From Candidatus Hydrogenedentota bacterium (lineage in GTDB: Bacteria > Hydrogenedentota > Hydrogenedentia > Hydrogenedentales > JAJRTN01): 36,512 nt of DNA. The notes beneath the pieces were generated by a model. It did no database searches. It was given only the letters and a program-made list of their open reading frames with translations, and was not told where the DNA came from. Below are positions 6,643 through 14,736 of this stretch, piece after piece; within the stretch, counting starts at the first letter, position 1; every line of letters starts with the position of its first letter. The stretch spans positions 1 through 36,512 of the forward strand of contig JAJRTN010000134.1 of assembly GCA_024278275.1 (NCBI GenBank), written 5' to 3'. Made by a program: the position numbers and the translations under genes.

Positions 6643-6813
6643 CTACCAGGAAGCCACGATGGTGTCCGAAACGACCTTGGCCTGACACGCCGGGCGTTCG
6701 TCGGATTCCAGAGCATGGCCTGCTCAGCTTCGTTCTTGGGCGCCAGGTTTTCCATGCCCTCTTCCAGGGACAGCACGCTGGCAACAACGCGGCACCGTTG
6801 GGAATCTTTTCTC
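6643..6813 (-). pseudogene. C-terminal remnant of a [2Fe-2S] ferredoxin, frameshifted
   Basis: Reading on the minus strand, one frame gives RCRVVASVLSLEEG then MENLAPKNEAEQAML. Shifting frame at about 6709 gives ESDERPACQAKVVSDTIV and then ASW before TAG at 6645-6643. Together these read like the end of a plant/bacterial-type [2Fe-2S] ferredoxin: a C-R-V after the cysteine cluster, the L-x-P-x-N-E-A-E helix, and the final R-x-ACQ cysteine motif. The N-terminal half with the other cysteines is missing; the readable part ends where a 31-bp inverted-repeat arm begins at 6814. It lies directly upstream of the URO-D gene on the same strand, where a ferredoxin partner would be expected. Recognition rests on motif memory, not a search. 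Confidence 0.6.
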
Positions 6814-7024
6814 TTTGGAGTGCGGCAGCTTGCTGCCGCTTTCATTATTGGCAGCTTGCTGCCCCATTTCCTGTGGGCCGTCATGCCATCCACATCCCTA
6901 TGAAACGGCCAAGGGCCGAGTCATGCGTTCCCGCACTTGCCTGGTCCGTGAAATCCTCGCGTTCAGATTCAAGAGGCGGCAAGCCGCCGGTATTGAAAGC
7001 GGCAGCAAGCTGCCGCACTCCAAA
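6814..7024. repeat. 211-bp element with perfect 31-bp inverted ends
   Basis: Left arm 6814-6844 and right arm 6994-7024 are exact reverse complements over 31 bases. Each arm contains its own GCGGCAGC-TT-GCTGCCGC type hairpin. Inside lie two more hairpins, GGCAGC-TT-GCTGCC (6850-6863) and GGCGGCAAGCCGCC (6975-6988). No ORF or transposase is present. It fills nearly all the space between the GH116 stop (7039) and the ferredoxin remnant. The structure is MITE-like or REP-like; no target-site duplication was identified. Confidence 0.7.
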
Positions 7025-7038
7025 TCACACCCTCCGGT

Positions 7039-9621
7039 CTACGTTTTAATGGTCAGCACCTTGCCCGGTTTGGGGTGCAGGGTCTTGGGCAGGGTGATGG
7101 AACCGAACTGGTCGCCGGGGGCCTTGCCGGTCTTCTTCCCGAAGGAGACCCTGGCCTCGCCCTTGCGGGCGAGTCGGGGCAGGTCGATACGGCTGACGGT
7201 CAGCTCGCCCTCCAGCACTTCGAGCCGCGCCGTGCGGCCCTTCTGCGCGTAAGTTCCCCACGCGCCGTCCAGCGCCCAGAAGCATCGGAAGTTGTCCTGC
7301 TCCACGCGCGGAGCGAAGCCGATGATGCCCGCGCCCTTATCGTAGCGGAAGCCGGAGAGGCCCAGCAGGAGACCATAGGCCGCCATGGCGCGGGCGTAGT
7401 GGTGACCGCACTCGAACTCGTCCCAGGGATTGCGGTTCTCGCCGTTGTGGCGTTCCCGCGCGGCCTGGACGATACGTATGCCCTCTTCGACCAAGCCCTC
7501 GGTGATACAGTGGCTCGCCACCTGGTACTCGATGCCGGTCCACACTTCGTCGGAGTAGACGAAGGGGATGGCGGGCCTCTCGCCCCGGGGCCAGGAACAC
7601 AGGAGCAGCCCGGCTTCGTCGCCGCAGGCATAGACGCGCTGGGCGTTGGCGTGATCGCCCAGGTCGCTCTTCCAGTTGTAGCGGAAGATGGACCGCAGGG
7701 TTTTCCGGATGAGCTTGGGGTCCACGAGGTGGCCCAGCCCGGCCACGGCGGCGACCCATTGTCCCAGCACCTGGTCGGAGAGGCAGCCCGAGCCGAACTG
7801 GTGGCGCACCACCTTTTCCGGGTCGTATAGCTGGACAAAATACTCGCCGTTGAAAAGGTGCTCTTCCATCCACGCGCGGCCCTTTTCATAGACCGCCCGG
7901 TATTCCCCGGCCGCCTCGTCATCGCCCAGGTGGGCCGCCATTTCCGCGCCCGCCGCGAGCCCGCCCAGGTAGAAGAAACCCATGAGCGGGTTGGGGCCGT
8001 GGAACTCGATATCGTAGGTGTTGTGCTGGATACCGGTCATGACCCCCTTCTTCTCGGGATCCCAATCCACCCAGGCGTATTCGAGACTACGCTTCACCCT
8101 CGGCCAGAGTTGGCGCAGCCAGCCGTCGTCCCCGGAGATTTTCCAGTCCCGGTAGGTCTTGATCACCCCGCCCATCTGCCCGTCGCCACAGGGCAGGAAA
8201 TCATTCGGGGGCGACCCGATGGGAAGCTGGATACGAAAGGCCATGCTTCCGTTGTCGCGCAGGTTATGGGTGTAATCCGCCGTGCGCATGGACCGTTCCA
8301 GCTCGGGAAAGAGGAAGGGCAGGGTCTGCTGGTAGTTCCAGACGTGGGTGCAGGATCCCTCGCAACAGCCCCAGCCCGGCGCGCATCCCTCGAAGGCGTA
8401 GAAGGTGCCGTCCGTGAGACGCAGGCAGGTGGCCGTTTTCAGGATGGCCATCTGGCTGGACACGGCGTCCAGCGCGGCGGGGGGCAGGGTGCTGGAAAAG
8501 AGGGCCTGGTGGAAGCGGGCCGTGCGGGCGTGGAGCCGCTCTTCTTCGGTATGGAGACATTCCGCCACCTGCACGGCGCTCTCGAACTGGGAGGCGTAGT
8601 AATTCTTCCACACCGGCTTGGCGGATGCTTTTTTCTCGCCACAACATCCTTCCGGGCCGCAGGAGCCCTCGTGCCAGTACTTCTCGTAGTTGGGGAAGTA
8701 CCAGGTGAGATAGAAGGTGACGGTTTTCGACGCGCCGGGTTTCAGCTTGACCTTCACGCCCACGGCGCCCGCCGTGCTTTGCCCTTCGTCGGAAGGCCCG
8801 TAGTCCTGGTCCGGCAATTCGCCGGTGGCGGAGAAGGCGTCCCAAAGCCGGTGGAAGGGCGTGAACCACCCTTCGCGGCTCCAATACTTCATGAGGGTCA
8901 CGTTCTTTTGCGGCGTGGTGAGGGCCACCTGGCCGAAACGGGGGTGATCCCCGGCCCATTTCTCCGAGATGAACTCCAGGCCCCGAAGGTTCCCGGTTTC
9001 AATGGGACGGTTCACGTTCCCCCCGAGCCCCTGCTCCACGTCGCCCGCGGACGCACTGTTCTCCGCCGACACCACCGTGCCCACCGGGTTGAACAGGCTC
9101 CACGCGAGGGTGGCGTCCACGGGGTTTTTCGTGCGGTTCTTCAGGGTGTACTTCAAAATGGCCGCGGGAAAGCCCGAAGCGTCGGCATCGCCGGGGATGA
9201 AGGGATTGTAGGCCTCCAGCGAAAGTTTCACGGGCATCTTCCGCGACTTGAAGTCGATCCAGGCAAAGGGATACTCACCGCGAAAGGTGCAGGAATCCAT
9301 GTGGGGAAAGCCTTCGCCATTGGAATGGGGGTCGCCCAGGCCGTTGCCCACGAAAGGGGGCAGCGCGGGGCCCTGCGCCACCCGGCACACGGGCTCCTTG
9401 CCCTTTTCCCGGGCATAGAGCAGCGGGAAGGTGAAGGGCAGGTTTTCCCCCACGTTGGGCCGGTTGAAGATTTCCCAGTCCTTCAGGCCGCCCAACCCCG
9501 AAAGGCCCACGGAACCCGTGCCGATGCCGCCGAGAGGGAAGGAAATCTGGGAGAGTTGTTTCCCGGTGAAGGTCCGCTGTGGGCCAGGTTCAAGGAGGCC
9601 GCGCCTGTTTTTTTTGCTCAT
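7039..9621 (-). CDS. GH116 (GBA2-type) beta-glucosidase/glucosylceramidase
   Basis: 860 residues from the ATG at 9621 (MSKKNRR), chosen because the family-typical ISFPLGGIGTGS motif follows soon after and AAGG lies 10 bases upstream. The frame is open 41 codons further, but those codons only translate a GTCCAC repeat. The N-terminal beta-sandwich domain covers roughly residues 25-350 and the alpha/alpha-6 catalytic domain follows. E539 in NTYDIEFHG is the expected nucleophile and D691 in SDEVWTG the acid/base. Their separation of 152 residues equals that of E441 and D593 in the structurally known bacterial GH116. A cysteine-rich insert (CGPEGCC) near residue 320 is unusual. There is no signal peptide, so it is predicted cytosolic. 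It lies 123 bases after asnB and probably shares its transcript. Confidence 0.92.
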   Translation of the reverse strand: MSKKNRRGLLEPGPQRTFTGKQLSQISFPLGGIGTGSVGLSGLGGLKDWEIFNRPNVGENLPFTFPLLYAREKGKEPVCRVAQGPALPPFVGNGLGDPHSNGEGFPHMDSCTFRGEYPFAWIDFKSRKMPVKLSLEAYNPFIPGDADASGFPAAILKYTLKNRTKNPVDATLAWSLFNPVGTVVSAENSASAGDVEQGLGGNVNRPIETGNLRGLEFISEKWAGDHPRFGQVALTTPQKNVTLMKYWSREGWFTPFHRLWDAFSATGELPDQDYGPSDEGQSTAGAVGVKVKLKPGASKTVTFYLTWYFPNYEKYWHEGSCGPEGCCGEKKASAKPVWKNYYASQFESAVQVAECLHTEEERLHARTARFHQALFSSTLPPAALDAVSSQMAILKTATCLRLTDGTFYAFEGCAPGWGCCEGSCTHVWNYQQTLPFLFPELERSMRTADYTHNLRDNGSMAFRIQLPIGSPPNDFLPCGDGQMGGVIKTYRDWKISGDDGWLRQLWPRVKRSLEYAWVDWDPEKKGVMTGIQHNTYDIEFHGPNPLMGFFYLGGLAAGAEMAAHLGDDEAAGEYRAVYEKGRAWMEEHLFNGEYFVQLYDPEKVVRHQFGSGCLSDQVLGQWVAAVAGLGHLVDPKLIRKTLRSIFRYNWKSDLGDHANAQRVYACGDEAGLLLCSWPRGERPAIPFVYSDEVWTGIEYQVASHCITEGLVEEGIRIVQAARERHNGENRNPWDEFECGHHYARAMAAYGLLLGLSGFRYDKGAGIIGFAPRVEQDNFRCFWALDGAWGTYAQKGRTARLEVLEGELTVSRIDLPRLARKGEARVSFGKKTGKAPGDQFGSITLPKTLHPKPGKVLTIKT

Positions 9622-9704
9622 GGGAGATTTGCCTTCAAGGTTGTGAGTTCCGCCTATGGTAAACCGGCAGGGCGGTGATTTCCAGCAAGCAAGAGGTCGT
9701 GGAA

Positions 9705-9747
9705 GTGGACCGTCCACTGGGTCCACCGCGTCCACTATGTCCACTTA
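9705..9747. repeat. Tandem 9-bp GTCCAC repeat, four units
   Basis: GTCCACTGG, GTCCACCGC, GTCCACTAT and GTCCACTTA run without gap from 9712 to 9747, the last unit supplying the stop of asnB. AGTGGAC-C-GTCCACT (9705-9719) also forms a hairpin. Two units of the same 9-mer occur at 16508-16525, at the other end of the polysaccharide operon. Confidence 0.65.
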
Positions 9748-11604
9748 ATCCTCCAGGGAGCGCAGCCAGTGCTCCAGCACCAACAGCGCCCAGAGGCGAT
9801 GGCCGAAATTCTCCTTCCCGGACCGGTGGCGGTGCAGGTATGAGCGCAGCGCATGGGCTTGCAGGCAGGCCGTGCATCGGGCGTCCGGGGCGAGGACGGT
9901 TTCCTCGTACATCGCGCCGAGGGATTCGCGGAACCAGCGGTCGATGGGGATGGAAAAGCCCCGTTTGCGCTGGGTCAGCAATGCCGGGGGCAGGGTGTCG
10001 CGCATGGCGTGCTTCGCCACGATCTTCGACACGCCTCCGGCATACTTCAGGGCGAAGGGCACCGTGGCGGCGAACTCGACGAGGCGGTGGTCCAGCAGGG
10101 GCACCCGCGCTTCGAGACCGTGGGCCATGCTCATGCGATCCACCTTGGCGAGGATGTCGTCGGGCAGGTACATCACCGTGTCGAGGTAGAGCATGCGGTC
10201 ATCGTCGGAAAGTTCCCGGGCCGCCGCGCAATGCTCCCCGTAACGGTCGCGACCGTCCGCGACCGTGAAGTCCGGCGTGTAAAGGGCACGCCGTTCGGCG
10301 GCTGTGAAACAAGTCAGCCGACGGCGGAAACTTTCGTCGGCCGTAAGGAAGGCGTCCGCGCTGAAGCGGCGCAGCTTGCCGGTTCGGGGCGTGGCGGGAA
10401 GAAGTCGAAGCCCCGCGTCCAGGGAGCGCCGCAAGAGGCCGGGGACCCGCCGGTATGCCGCCACGCGGTGGTTCATGTGCAGCCAGGTGTAGCCCGCGAA
10501 CAGCTCGTCGCCGCCGTCGCCGGACAGGGTCACGGTCACCTGGTCGCGGGCGAGGCGCGACACGAGCCACATGGGCAGGGCCGAGGAATCGGCGAAGGGT
10601 TCGCCGAAGTGGCGGGCCAATGGGGGGAGCAGGTCCGCCATGTCGGGCGTGAGCACGGCTTCCGTGTGGTCCGTGCCGAGGTGCCGCGCCGCCAGGCGGG
10701 CGTAGGCCAGTTCATCCGCTTCGGCGTCGTCGAAACCGATGCTGAAGGTCTTGACGGGGCGGACGGACTGGTCCGCGAGGGCCGCGGTGACGGAGCTGGA
10801 GTCGAGGCCGCCGCTGAGGAAGGCGCCCAGGGGCACATCGCTCCGCATCCGGAGCCGCACGGCATCCCAAAGCAGTTCCCGGTATGTATCGGCCGCGGTG
10901 TCGAGGGTCCATTCTTCATCCACGGCATATTGCGGACGCCAGTAGGACGCGATTTCGAGACGCCCCCGGTGGAAGCGAAGCTTTTCGCCGGGACCCAGCT
11001 TGAACACGTGCCTGAAGATGGTTCGGGGCGCGGGAATATAGAGGTAGGCGAGGTAGTCGTCCAGGGCGTTCGCGTCGATGCCGCCATCGGCGAAACCGCT
11101 TTTGCGCAGGGCCGTCAATTCCGAGGCGAAGGCGAAGCAGCCGTCGCGCAGGGTGTGGAAAAACGGCTTGATGCCCAGCCGATCCCGCGCGGCGAAAAGA
11201 AGACCCGTCTCCCGGTCGTGGATGGCGAAGGCGAACATGCCGTTCAGCCGCGCCGGCATGTCCTCGCCCCACGCCGCGTAGGCCGCGAGAAGCACCTCCG
11301 TATCACATTGGGTGTGGAAGGATAGGCCCCGGCCCTCCAGTTCTTTTCGCAGTTCAAGGAAGTTGTAGACCTCGCCGTTGTAAACAATGACATAGCGTCC
11401 ATCGGGGCTGATCATGGGCTGGTGGCCGGCGGGGGTGGGGTCGAGCACGCCCAGGCGACGATGGCCGAGGCCGACAGGGCCTTCGTGCCACAGCCCCGCG
11501 TCATCCGGCCCGCGGTGGGCCAGGGCGTCGCCCATGGCGGCCAGCCGGGCCGGGTCCACCCAACGGTCCACGTCCGTGTGGATTATCCCGCAGATGCCAC
11601 ACAC
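9745..11604 (-). CDS. asnB: Asparagine synthase (glutamine-hydrolysing), EPS-cluster type amidotransferase
   Basis: 619 residues. It starts MCGICGI, so Cys2 is the N-terminal nucleophile of a class II glutamine amidotransferase domain (about 1-210, with HRGPDD and HRRLGVLD). The synthetase domain carries the ATP PP-loop SGGLDSSSV near residue 270 and the GDGGDELFAGY loop. In exosortase and other EPS clusters, proteins of this class are thought to amidate a sugar or peptide component rather than make free asparagine. Its position as the last gene of a glycosyltransferase operon supports that reading. The start is GTG at 11604, three bases after the TAA of the preceding glycosyltransferase, so translation is probably coupled. 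The TAA stop lies in the terminal GTCCAC repeat. Confidence 0.93.
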   Translation of the reverse strand: MCGICGIIHTDVDRWVDPARLAAMGDALAHRGPDDAGLWHEGPVGLGHRRLGVLDPTPAGHQPMISPDGRYVIVYNGEVYNFLELRKELEGRGLSFHTQCDTEVLLAAYAAWGEDMPARLNGMFAFAIHDRETGLLFAARDRLGIKPFFHTLRDGCFAFASELTALRKSGFADGGIDANALDDYLAYLYIPAPRTIFRHVFKLGPGEKLRFHRGRLEIASYWRPQYAVDEEWTLDTAADTYRELLWDAVRLRMRSDVPLGAFLSGGLDSSSVTAALADQSVRPVKTFSIGFDDAEADELAYARLAARHLGTDHTEAVLTPDMADLLPPLARHFGEPFADSSALPMWLVSRLARDQVTVTLSGDGGDELFAGYTWLHMNHRVAAYRRVPGLLRRSLDAGLRLLPATPRTGKLRRFSADAFLTADESFRRRLTCFTAAERRALYTPDFTVADGRDRYGEHCAAARELSDDDRMLYLDTVMYLPDDILAKVDRMSMAHGLEARVPLLDHRLVEFAATVPFALKYAGGVSKIVAKHAMRDTLPPALLTQRKRGFSIPIDRWFRESLGAMYEETVLAPDARCTACLQAHALRSYLHRHRSGKENFGHRLWALLVLEHWLRSLED

Positions 11605-11607
11605 GGG

Positions 11608-12738
11608 TTACGGCCCCTGTCCGAGTTTTTTTCGCAGCAATTCGTGGTACAACTGCCGGTGTTCCCGCAACATGCGGTCCATGGTGAGGTGTTGCTCGAT
11701 CCATGCGCCCGCGGCCTCTCCGAGCCGGGCACGCAGGGGCGCGTCGTCCAGAAGGCGGGTGATGGCGGCGGCGAAATCTCCGGGGTCGCGTGAATCGACG
11801 AGCAGCCCTGTTTCTTCATGGCGGATCAGTTCCACCACGCCGCCCACCATGGCCGACACCACGGGGGTGCGGGCGGCCATGGCCTCCATGATGGCGTTTG
11901 GGAAGCCTTCCACCTTCGAGGTGAGTACGAACATATCCATCGCCCCGAGCAGATCGGCCACCTCGCCCACCGTGCTCATGCGCGCGAAACGGTCATGCCC
12001 GAACCGTCGCCCCATGTGTCGGCGGATGCTTTCGCACAGGGGGCCGGTCCCCACGAGGAGAAAGTATACCTTGGGGTGACGTTTGACGAGGTGCTCCGCC
12101 ATGTCCAGGAACAGGCGATGGTCCTTCACCGGCGTGAAGTTGGCCACCATGCCCACCACCTGGGTGTCGAGGGGGATCTTGAAGCGCGCGCGCAGGGCCT
12201 TTTGATCCAGGGCGCTTCGGTATTGCGCCACGTCGATACCATTGTGAATGACCCGGTACCGGGCGGGATCCATGCCTTCCCGCTGCGCGGCGTATTCGGC
12301 CACGGCCCGGCTGTTGGCCACGATAGCGTCCACGAGGCGGTTGGCCCGGCGCTGCATCCAGAGATGGCGCCGCTTCTGCCAGACGGCCAGCTCGCGGCGG
12401 CTGGAAATGATTACCGGCACGCCGGCTCGGACGGCCGCCTGGTTGGCGTAGAGATCGAAGCCGGAGAGGAAGGTGTGGAGGATGTCGGGCCTGTGCCGCG
12501 ACAGTACGCGATAAAGCCGACGCCGCATGCGGAAGTCCCACGCCGTGGTGTAATCCAGCACGCGCACATAGGCCCCCGCCCGCCGCGCGTCACCGATGAG
12601 GGCGCCTTCGCTGCGCGTGCAGATTACGGTCAGTTCGAAGTCGTCCGACAACCCGCGCAGGAGATGCAGCAGTTGCCGTTCCGTGCCGCCCACGCGCATG
12701 GTGGGCACCACCCAGGCGATTCTGGCCCGCCGCTTCAT
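11608..12738 (-). CDS. Glycosyltransferase family 4
   Basis: 376 residues with the GT-B fold. The N-terminal domain opens WVVPTMRVGGTERQLLHLLRGL, the glycine-rich acceptor-side loop of GT4 enzymes. The C-terminal nucleotide-sugar domain contains VVGMVANFTPVKDH and the E-x7-E motif in EGFPNAIMEAMAARTPVV, where the two glutamates contact the donor. It transfers a hexose or similar sugar onto a growing lipid-linked chain at the inner face of the membrane. The ATG at 12738 overlaps the stop of the upstream glycosyltransferase in ATGA. No membrane helix is evident. The donor sugar cannot be told from sequence. Confidence 0.9.
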   Translation of the reverse strand: MKRRARIAWVVPTMRVGGTERQLLHLLRGLSDDFELTVICTRSEGALIGDARRAGAYVRVLDYTTAWDFRMRRRLYRVLSRHRPDILHTFLSGFDLYANQAAVRAGVPVIISSRRELAVWQKRRHLWMQRRANRLVDAIVANSRAVAEYAAQREGMDPARYRVIHNGIDVAQYRSALDQKALRARFKIPLDTQVVGMVANFTPVKDHRLFLDMAEHLVKRHPKVYFLLVGTGPLCESIRRHMGRRFGHDRFARMSTVGEVADLLGAMDMFVLTSKVEGFPNAIMEAMAARTPVVSAMVGGVVELIRHEETGLLVDSRDPGDFAAAITRLLDDAPLRARLGEAAGAWIEQHLTMDRMLREHRQLYHELLRKKLGQGP

Positions 12739-13823
12739 CGCAGGCCCTCCAGCAGGGACAGGAGCCGGGGCGCGGCTGCCTTGAGCGAATAGTCCCCCTC
12801 CACCGTGGCACGGCCCGCTTCGCCCAGGGACCGGCGCAACACGGGGTCGCGCAACCGTTCGAAGGCATCACGCCAGGCCGCCGGCTCGTCGGCGAAAAGG
12901 CCGTTTTCGCCATTCCGGATGATGTCGCGCACCGCGCCAAAGGGCGTGGCCACGCAGGGCACGCCACTGGCCATGTACAACAGGGCCTTGAGGGCGCACT
13001 TGCCCCGGGTCCAGGTATCTTTTCGCAGGGGCATGATCCCCACCGAAAACCGCCGCACTTCTTCCGCCTCCCTTTCATACGACCACGGCACACAGACTGC
13101 CGGGTCCCAGTGTACCTGCCCGGCATCGGCGCCCACCAGCACGGTTTCCGTGCCGGCCAGGCCCGCGAGCACCGGCCCGAGATCCGCCACCGCGGGGGTG
13201 GTGCTGGGCGTGCCGATCCAGCCCACGCGCAGGGGATTGACGCCGGCGGAGCAAGGCAAACGGGGAGGTGTGTCCGTATCCCGGGTCTCCCCGGGGGTGA
13301 AGCGGTCCGTATCGACCACCGTGGGGAAGAGCACGGCGGGCGCGCCGAGGGCTTTCATCTCGTCCACCAGCCACCGGTTCCCGGCCAACACCAGGTCCGC
13401 CCGCGTCGCGACCTTTTTGACCTGTTCCCGGTTTTCCACGATCCGCCCGGGAAGACCCAGCGGGTGGGGCGGCGACAAATGTACCGCGTCGTCCAGGTCG
13501 TAGACCAGCGGCGCGTCGATGCGGCGCAGCAGGGCCGTCATGCCCCGCACGTAGGCGCTCATGAGCGCCTTCTGCACAAACACCACGTCGTAGTGGCGCG
13601 CGCGAAGCAATTGGGTCACCCGCCCCCACGTCTCGCGAAGGTGGTAGGCCAGGGCCTCGCGGCGGTTGCGCGCGCCGTAAAGCCGCCGCCACGTCGGCGC
13701 GGGCATGGGCGGGCACACGTCACAGGTGACCCCGTGGGCGCGGAGATAGGGCAGGAACTGGGCCACCCGGTAGCGCGGGCTGGCCGCTGTGTCGGGGTAG
13801 AGCGTGAGAAAAAGCACCCGCAT
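12735..13823 (-). CDS. Glycosyltransferase (GT4-like)
   Basis: 362 residues from the ATG at 13823 (MRVLFLTLYPDTAASPRYR). The frame stays open another 120 codons upstream, but that portion is the shadow of the heptosyltransferase gene. The start sits one base after the TGA of that gene (TGACATG). The N-terminal domain has the S-P-R-Y-R start seen in bacterial glycosyltransferases that act on repeating units. YDLDDAVHLS, LRVGWIGTPS, GIMPLRKDTWTRGKCALKALLYMASGVPCVATP and NGENGLFA fit the GT-B C-terminal domain, with the K-C-A-x-K-A-L-L-Y-M-A-x-G-V-P-V/C-V stretch replacing the usual E-x7-E. The donor is unknown. It overlaps the next gene by 4 bases. Confidence 0.85.
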   Translation of the reverse strand: MRVLFLTLYPDTAASPRYRVAQFLPYLRAHGVTCDVCPPMPAPTWRRLYGARNRREALAYHLRETWGRVTQLLRARHYDVVFVQKALMSAYVRGMTALLRRIDAPLVYDLDDAVHLSPPHPLGLPGRIVENREQVKKVATRADLVLAGNRWLVDEMKALGAPAVLFPTVVDTDRFTPGETRDTDTPPRLPCSAGVNPLRVGWIGTPSTTPAVADLGPVLAGLAGTETVLVGADAGQVHWDPAVCVPWSYEREAEEVRRFSVGIMPLRKDTWTRGKCALKALLYMASGVPCVATPFGAVRDIIRNGENGLFADEPAAWRDAFERLRDPVLRRSLGEAGRATVEGDYSLKAAAPRLLSLLEGLR

Positions 13824-13824
13824 G

Positions 13825-14736
13825 TCAGCCCGCCTTCCCGAGTTGCGCCCGCGCCGCGTCGAGTACCGCGTCGACCCCGATGGCCTCCAGGCAGACCGCG
13901 TGGTCCAGGGGGCATTGGCCGGGTGAGGGCGCTTCCGGGCCGTGATTCCAGCAACCGGCGCAGTCGGCGGGACTACGCAGCGGGTGAAAGAGCGGCTGAT
14001 TCCGAACGTACCATTCGGGATCGGTGGGACCAAAGAGCGCGACCACGGGCGTACCCGCCGCGAGGGCCAGGTGCATGAGGCCCGAATCGCAGCAGACGAG
14101 CAGATCGGCGTGGTGGAGCACGCAGACCGCCTCGCGAATACCGGTGCGACCGGCAAGGTCCACATCGGCCTCCATGGATTCACCTTCCAGGCCCATCGCC
14201 ACGACGGTGTGCCCGGCCCGGCGAAGCCGCGCCGAGAGGGCGTTCCACCGGTCCAAGGGCCACCGTTTCGTGGGCCACGACGCGCCGCGGGCCAGGGCGA
14301 TGATGGGCCGCTTCAGCCCCGCCAGTTGGGGCGCGTCCCAGTTCGTGAACCGCAACGCGGGCGGCGCGTCGGGCGTGGGAACCCCCGCCCGCCGGGCGTA
14401 GCGCGCCGCGCGATAGACCGTCCTCGGCCCGTCGCGCAGGAAAATATAGCGGTCCACGCGAAGGGGGAGCGTTTTTTCTGCCGCGACGACGGGGTAGCCT
14501 TCATACAGTTCCGGAAAGTTCGTTAGCACATGAATGCCCACGCCGGGGTGATCGCGCGCCAAGGCGTCCAGGACCGGCAGCGCCATGATCTCGTCGCCCA
14601 GCCGCCACCGCAGTTCGACAAGCACCGTGCGCGGACGACGCAGCATGCCCCGAACGGTCCAGCGCAAGGCCCGTATGACACGCCGGAACACGCGCGCCAC
14701 GGAGCCGAAGCGATCCTCGTAGCGCGCGTCATCCAT
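13825..14736 (-). CDS. GT9 family glycosyltransferase (ADP-heptose:LPS heptosyltransferase type)
   Basis: 303 residues. VLVELRWRLGDEIMALPVLDALA near residues 38-60 is the classic GT9 N-terminal motif, and LVCCDSGLMHLALAAGTPVVALFGPTDPEWY near residues 213-243 is the nucleotide-sugar binding motif of heptosyltransferases. A cysteine-bearing tail (DCAGCWNHG...GQCPL) is also common in the family. It would add a heptose, or a related sugar, during surface-polysaccharide or LPS core synthesis. The ATG at 14736 lies inside the end of the preceding gene (8-base overlap), and its stop is one base before the next start. A GDP-heptose pathway at 30763-34227 makes a heptose donor plausible, although classical GT9 enzymes use ADP-heptose. 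Confidence 0.88.
   Translation of the reverse strand: MDDARYEDRFGSVARVFRRVIRALRWTVRGMLRRPRTVLVELRWRLGDEIMALPVLDALARDHPGVGIHVLTNFPELYEGYPVVAAEKTLPLRVDRYIFLRDGPRTVYRAARYARRAGVPTPDAPPALRFTNWDAPQLAGLKRPIIALARGASWPTKRWPLDRWNALSARLRRAGHTVVAMGLEGESMEADVDLAGRTGIREAVCVLHHADLLVCCDSGLMHLALAAGTPVVALFGPTDPEWYVRNQPLFHPLRSPADCAGCWNHGPEAPSPGQCPLDHAVCLEAIGVDAVLDAARAQLGKAG

Noticed and set aside
7858-9678. 606-codon plus-strand ORF antisense to the GH116 gene
   Set aside because: It is an antisense shadow caused by GC-rich codon use; it has no start signal or domain, while the minus strand encodes a clear family with correct catalytic spacing.
9705-9747. CRISPR-like array
   Set aside because: Units are 9 bases with no spacers; this is a simple tandem repeat.
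9853-11325. 490-codon plus-strand ORF antisense to asnB
   Set aside because: Shadow of a well-defined asparagine synthase; no ribosome-binding site or recognisable domain.
13824-14183. 120-codon N-terminal extension of the glycosyltransferase at 12735
   Set aside because: The extension lies wholly inside the GT9 gene and looks like frame-shifted coding sequence; the ATG at 13823 follows the TGA by one base.
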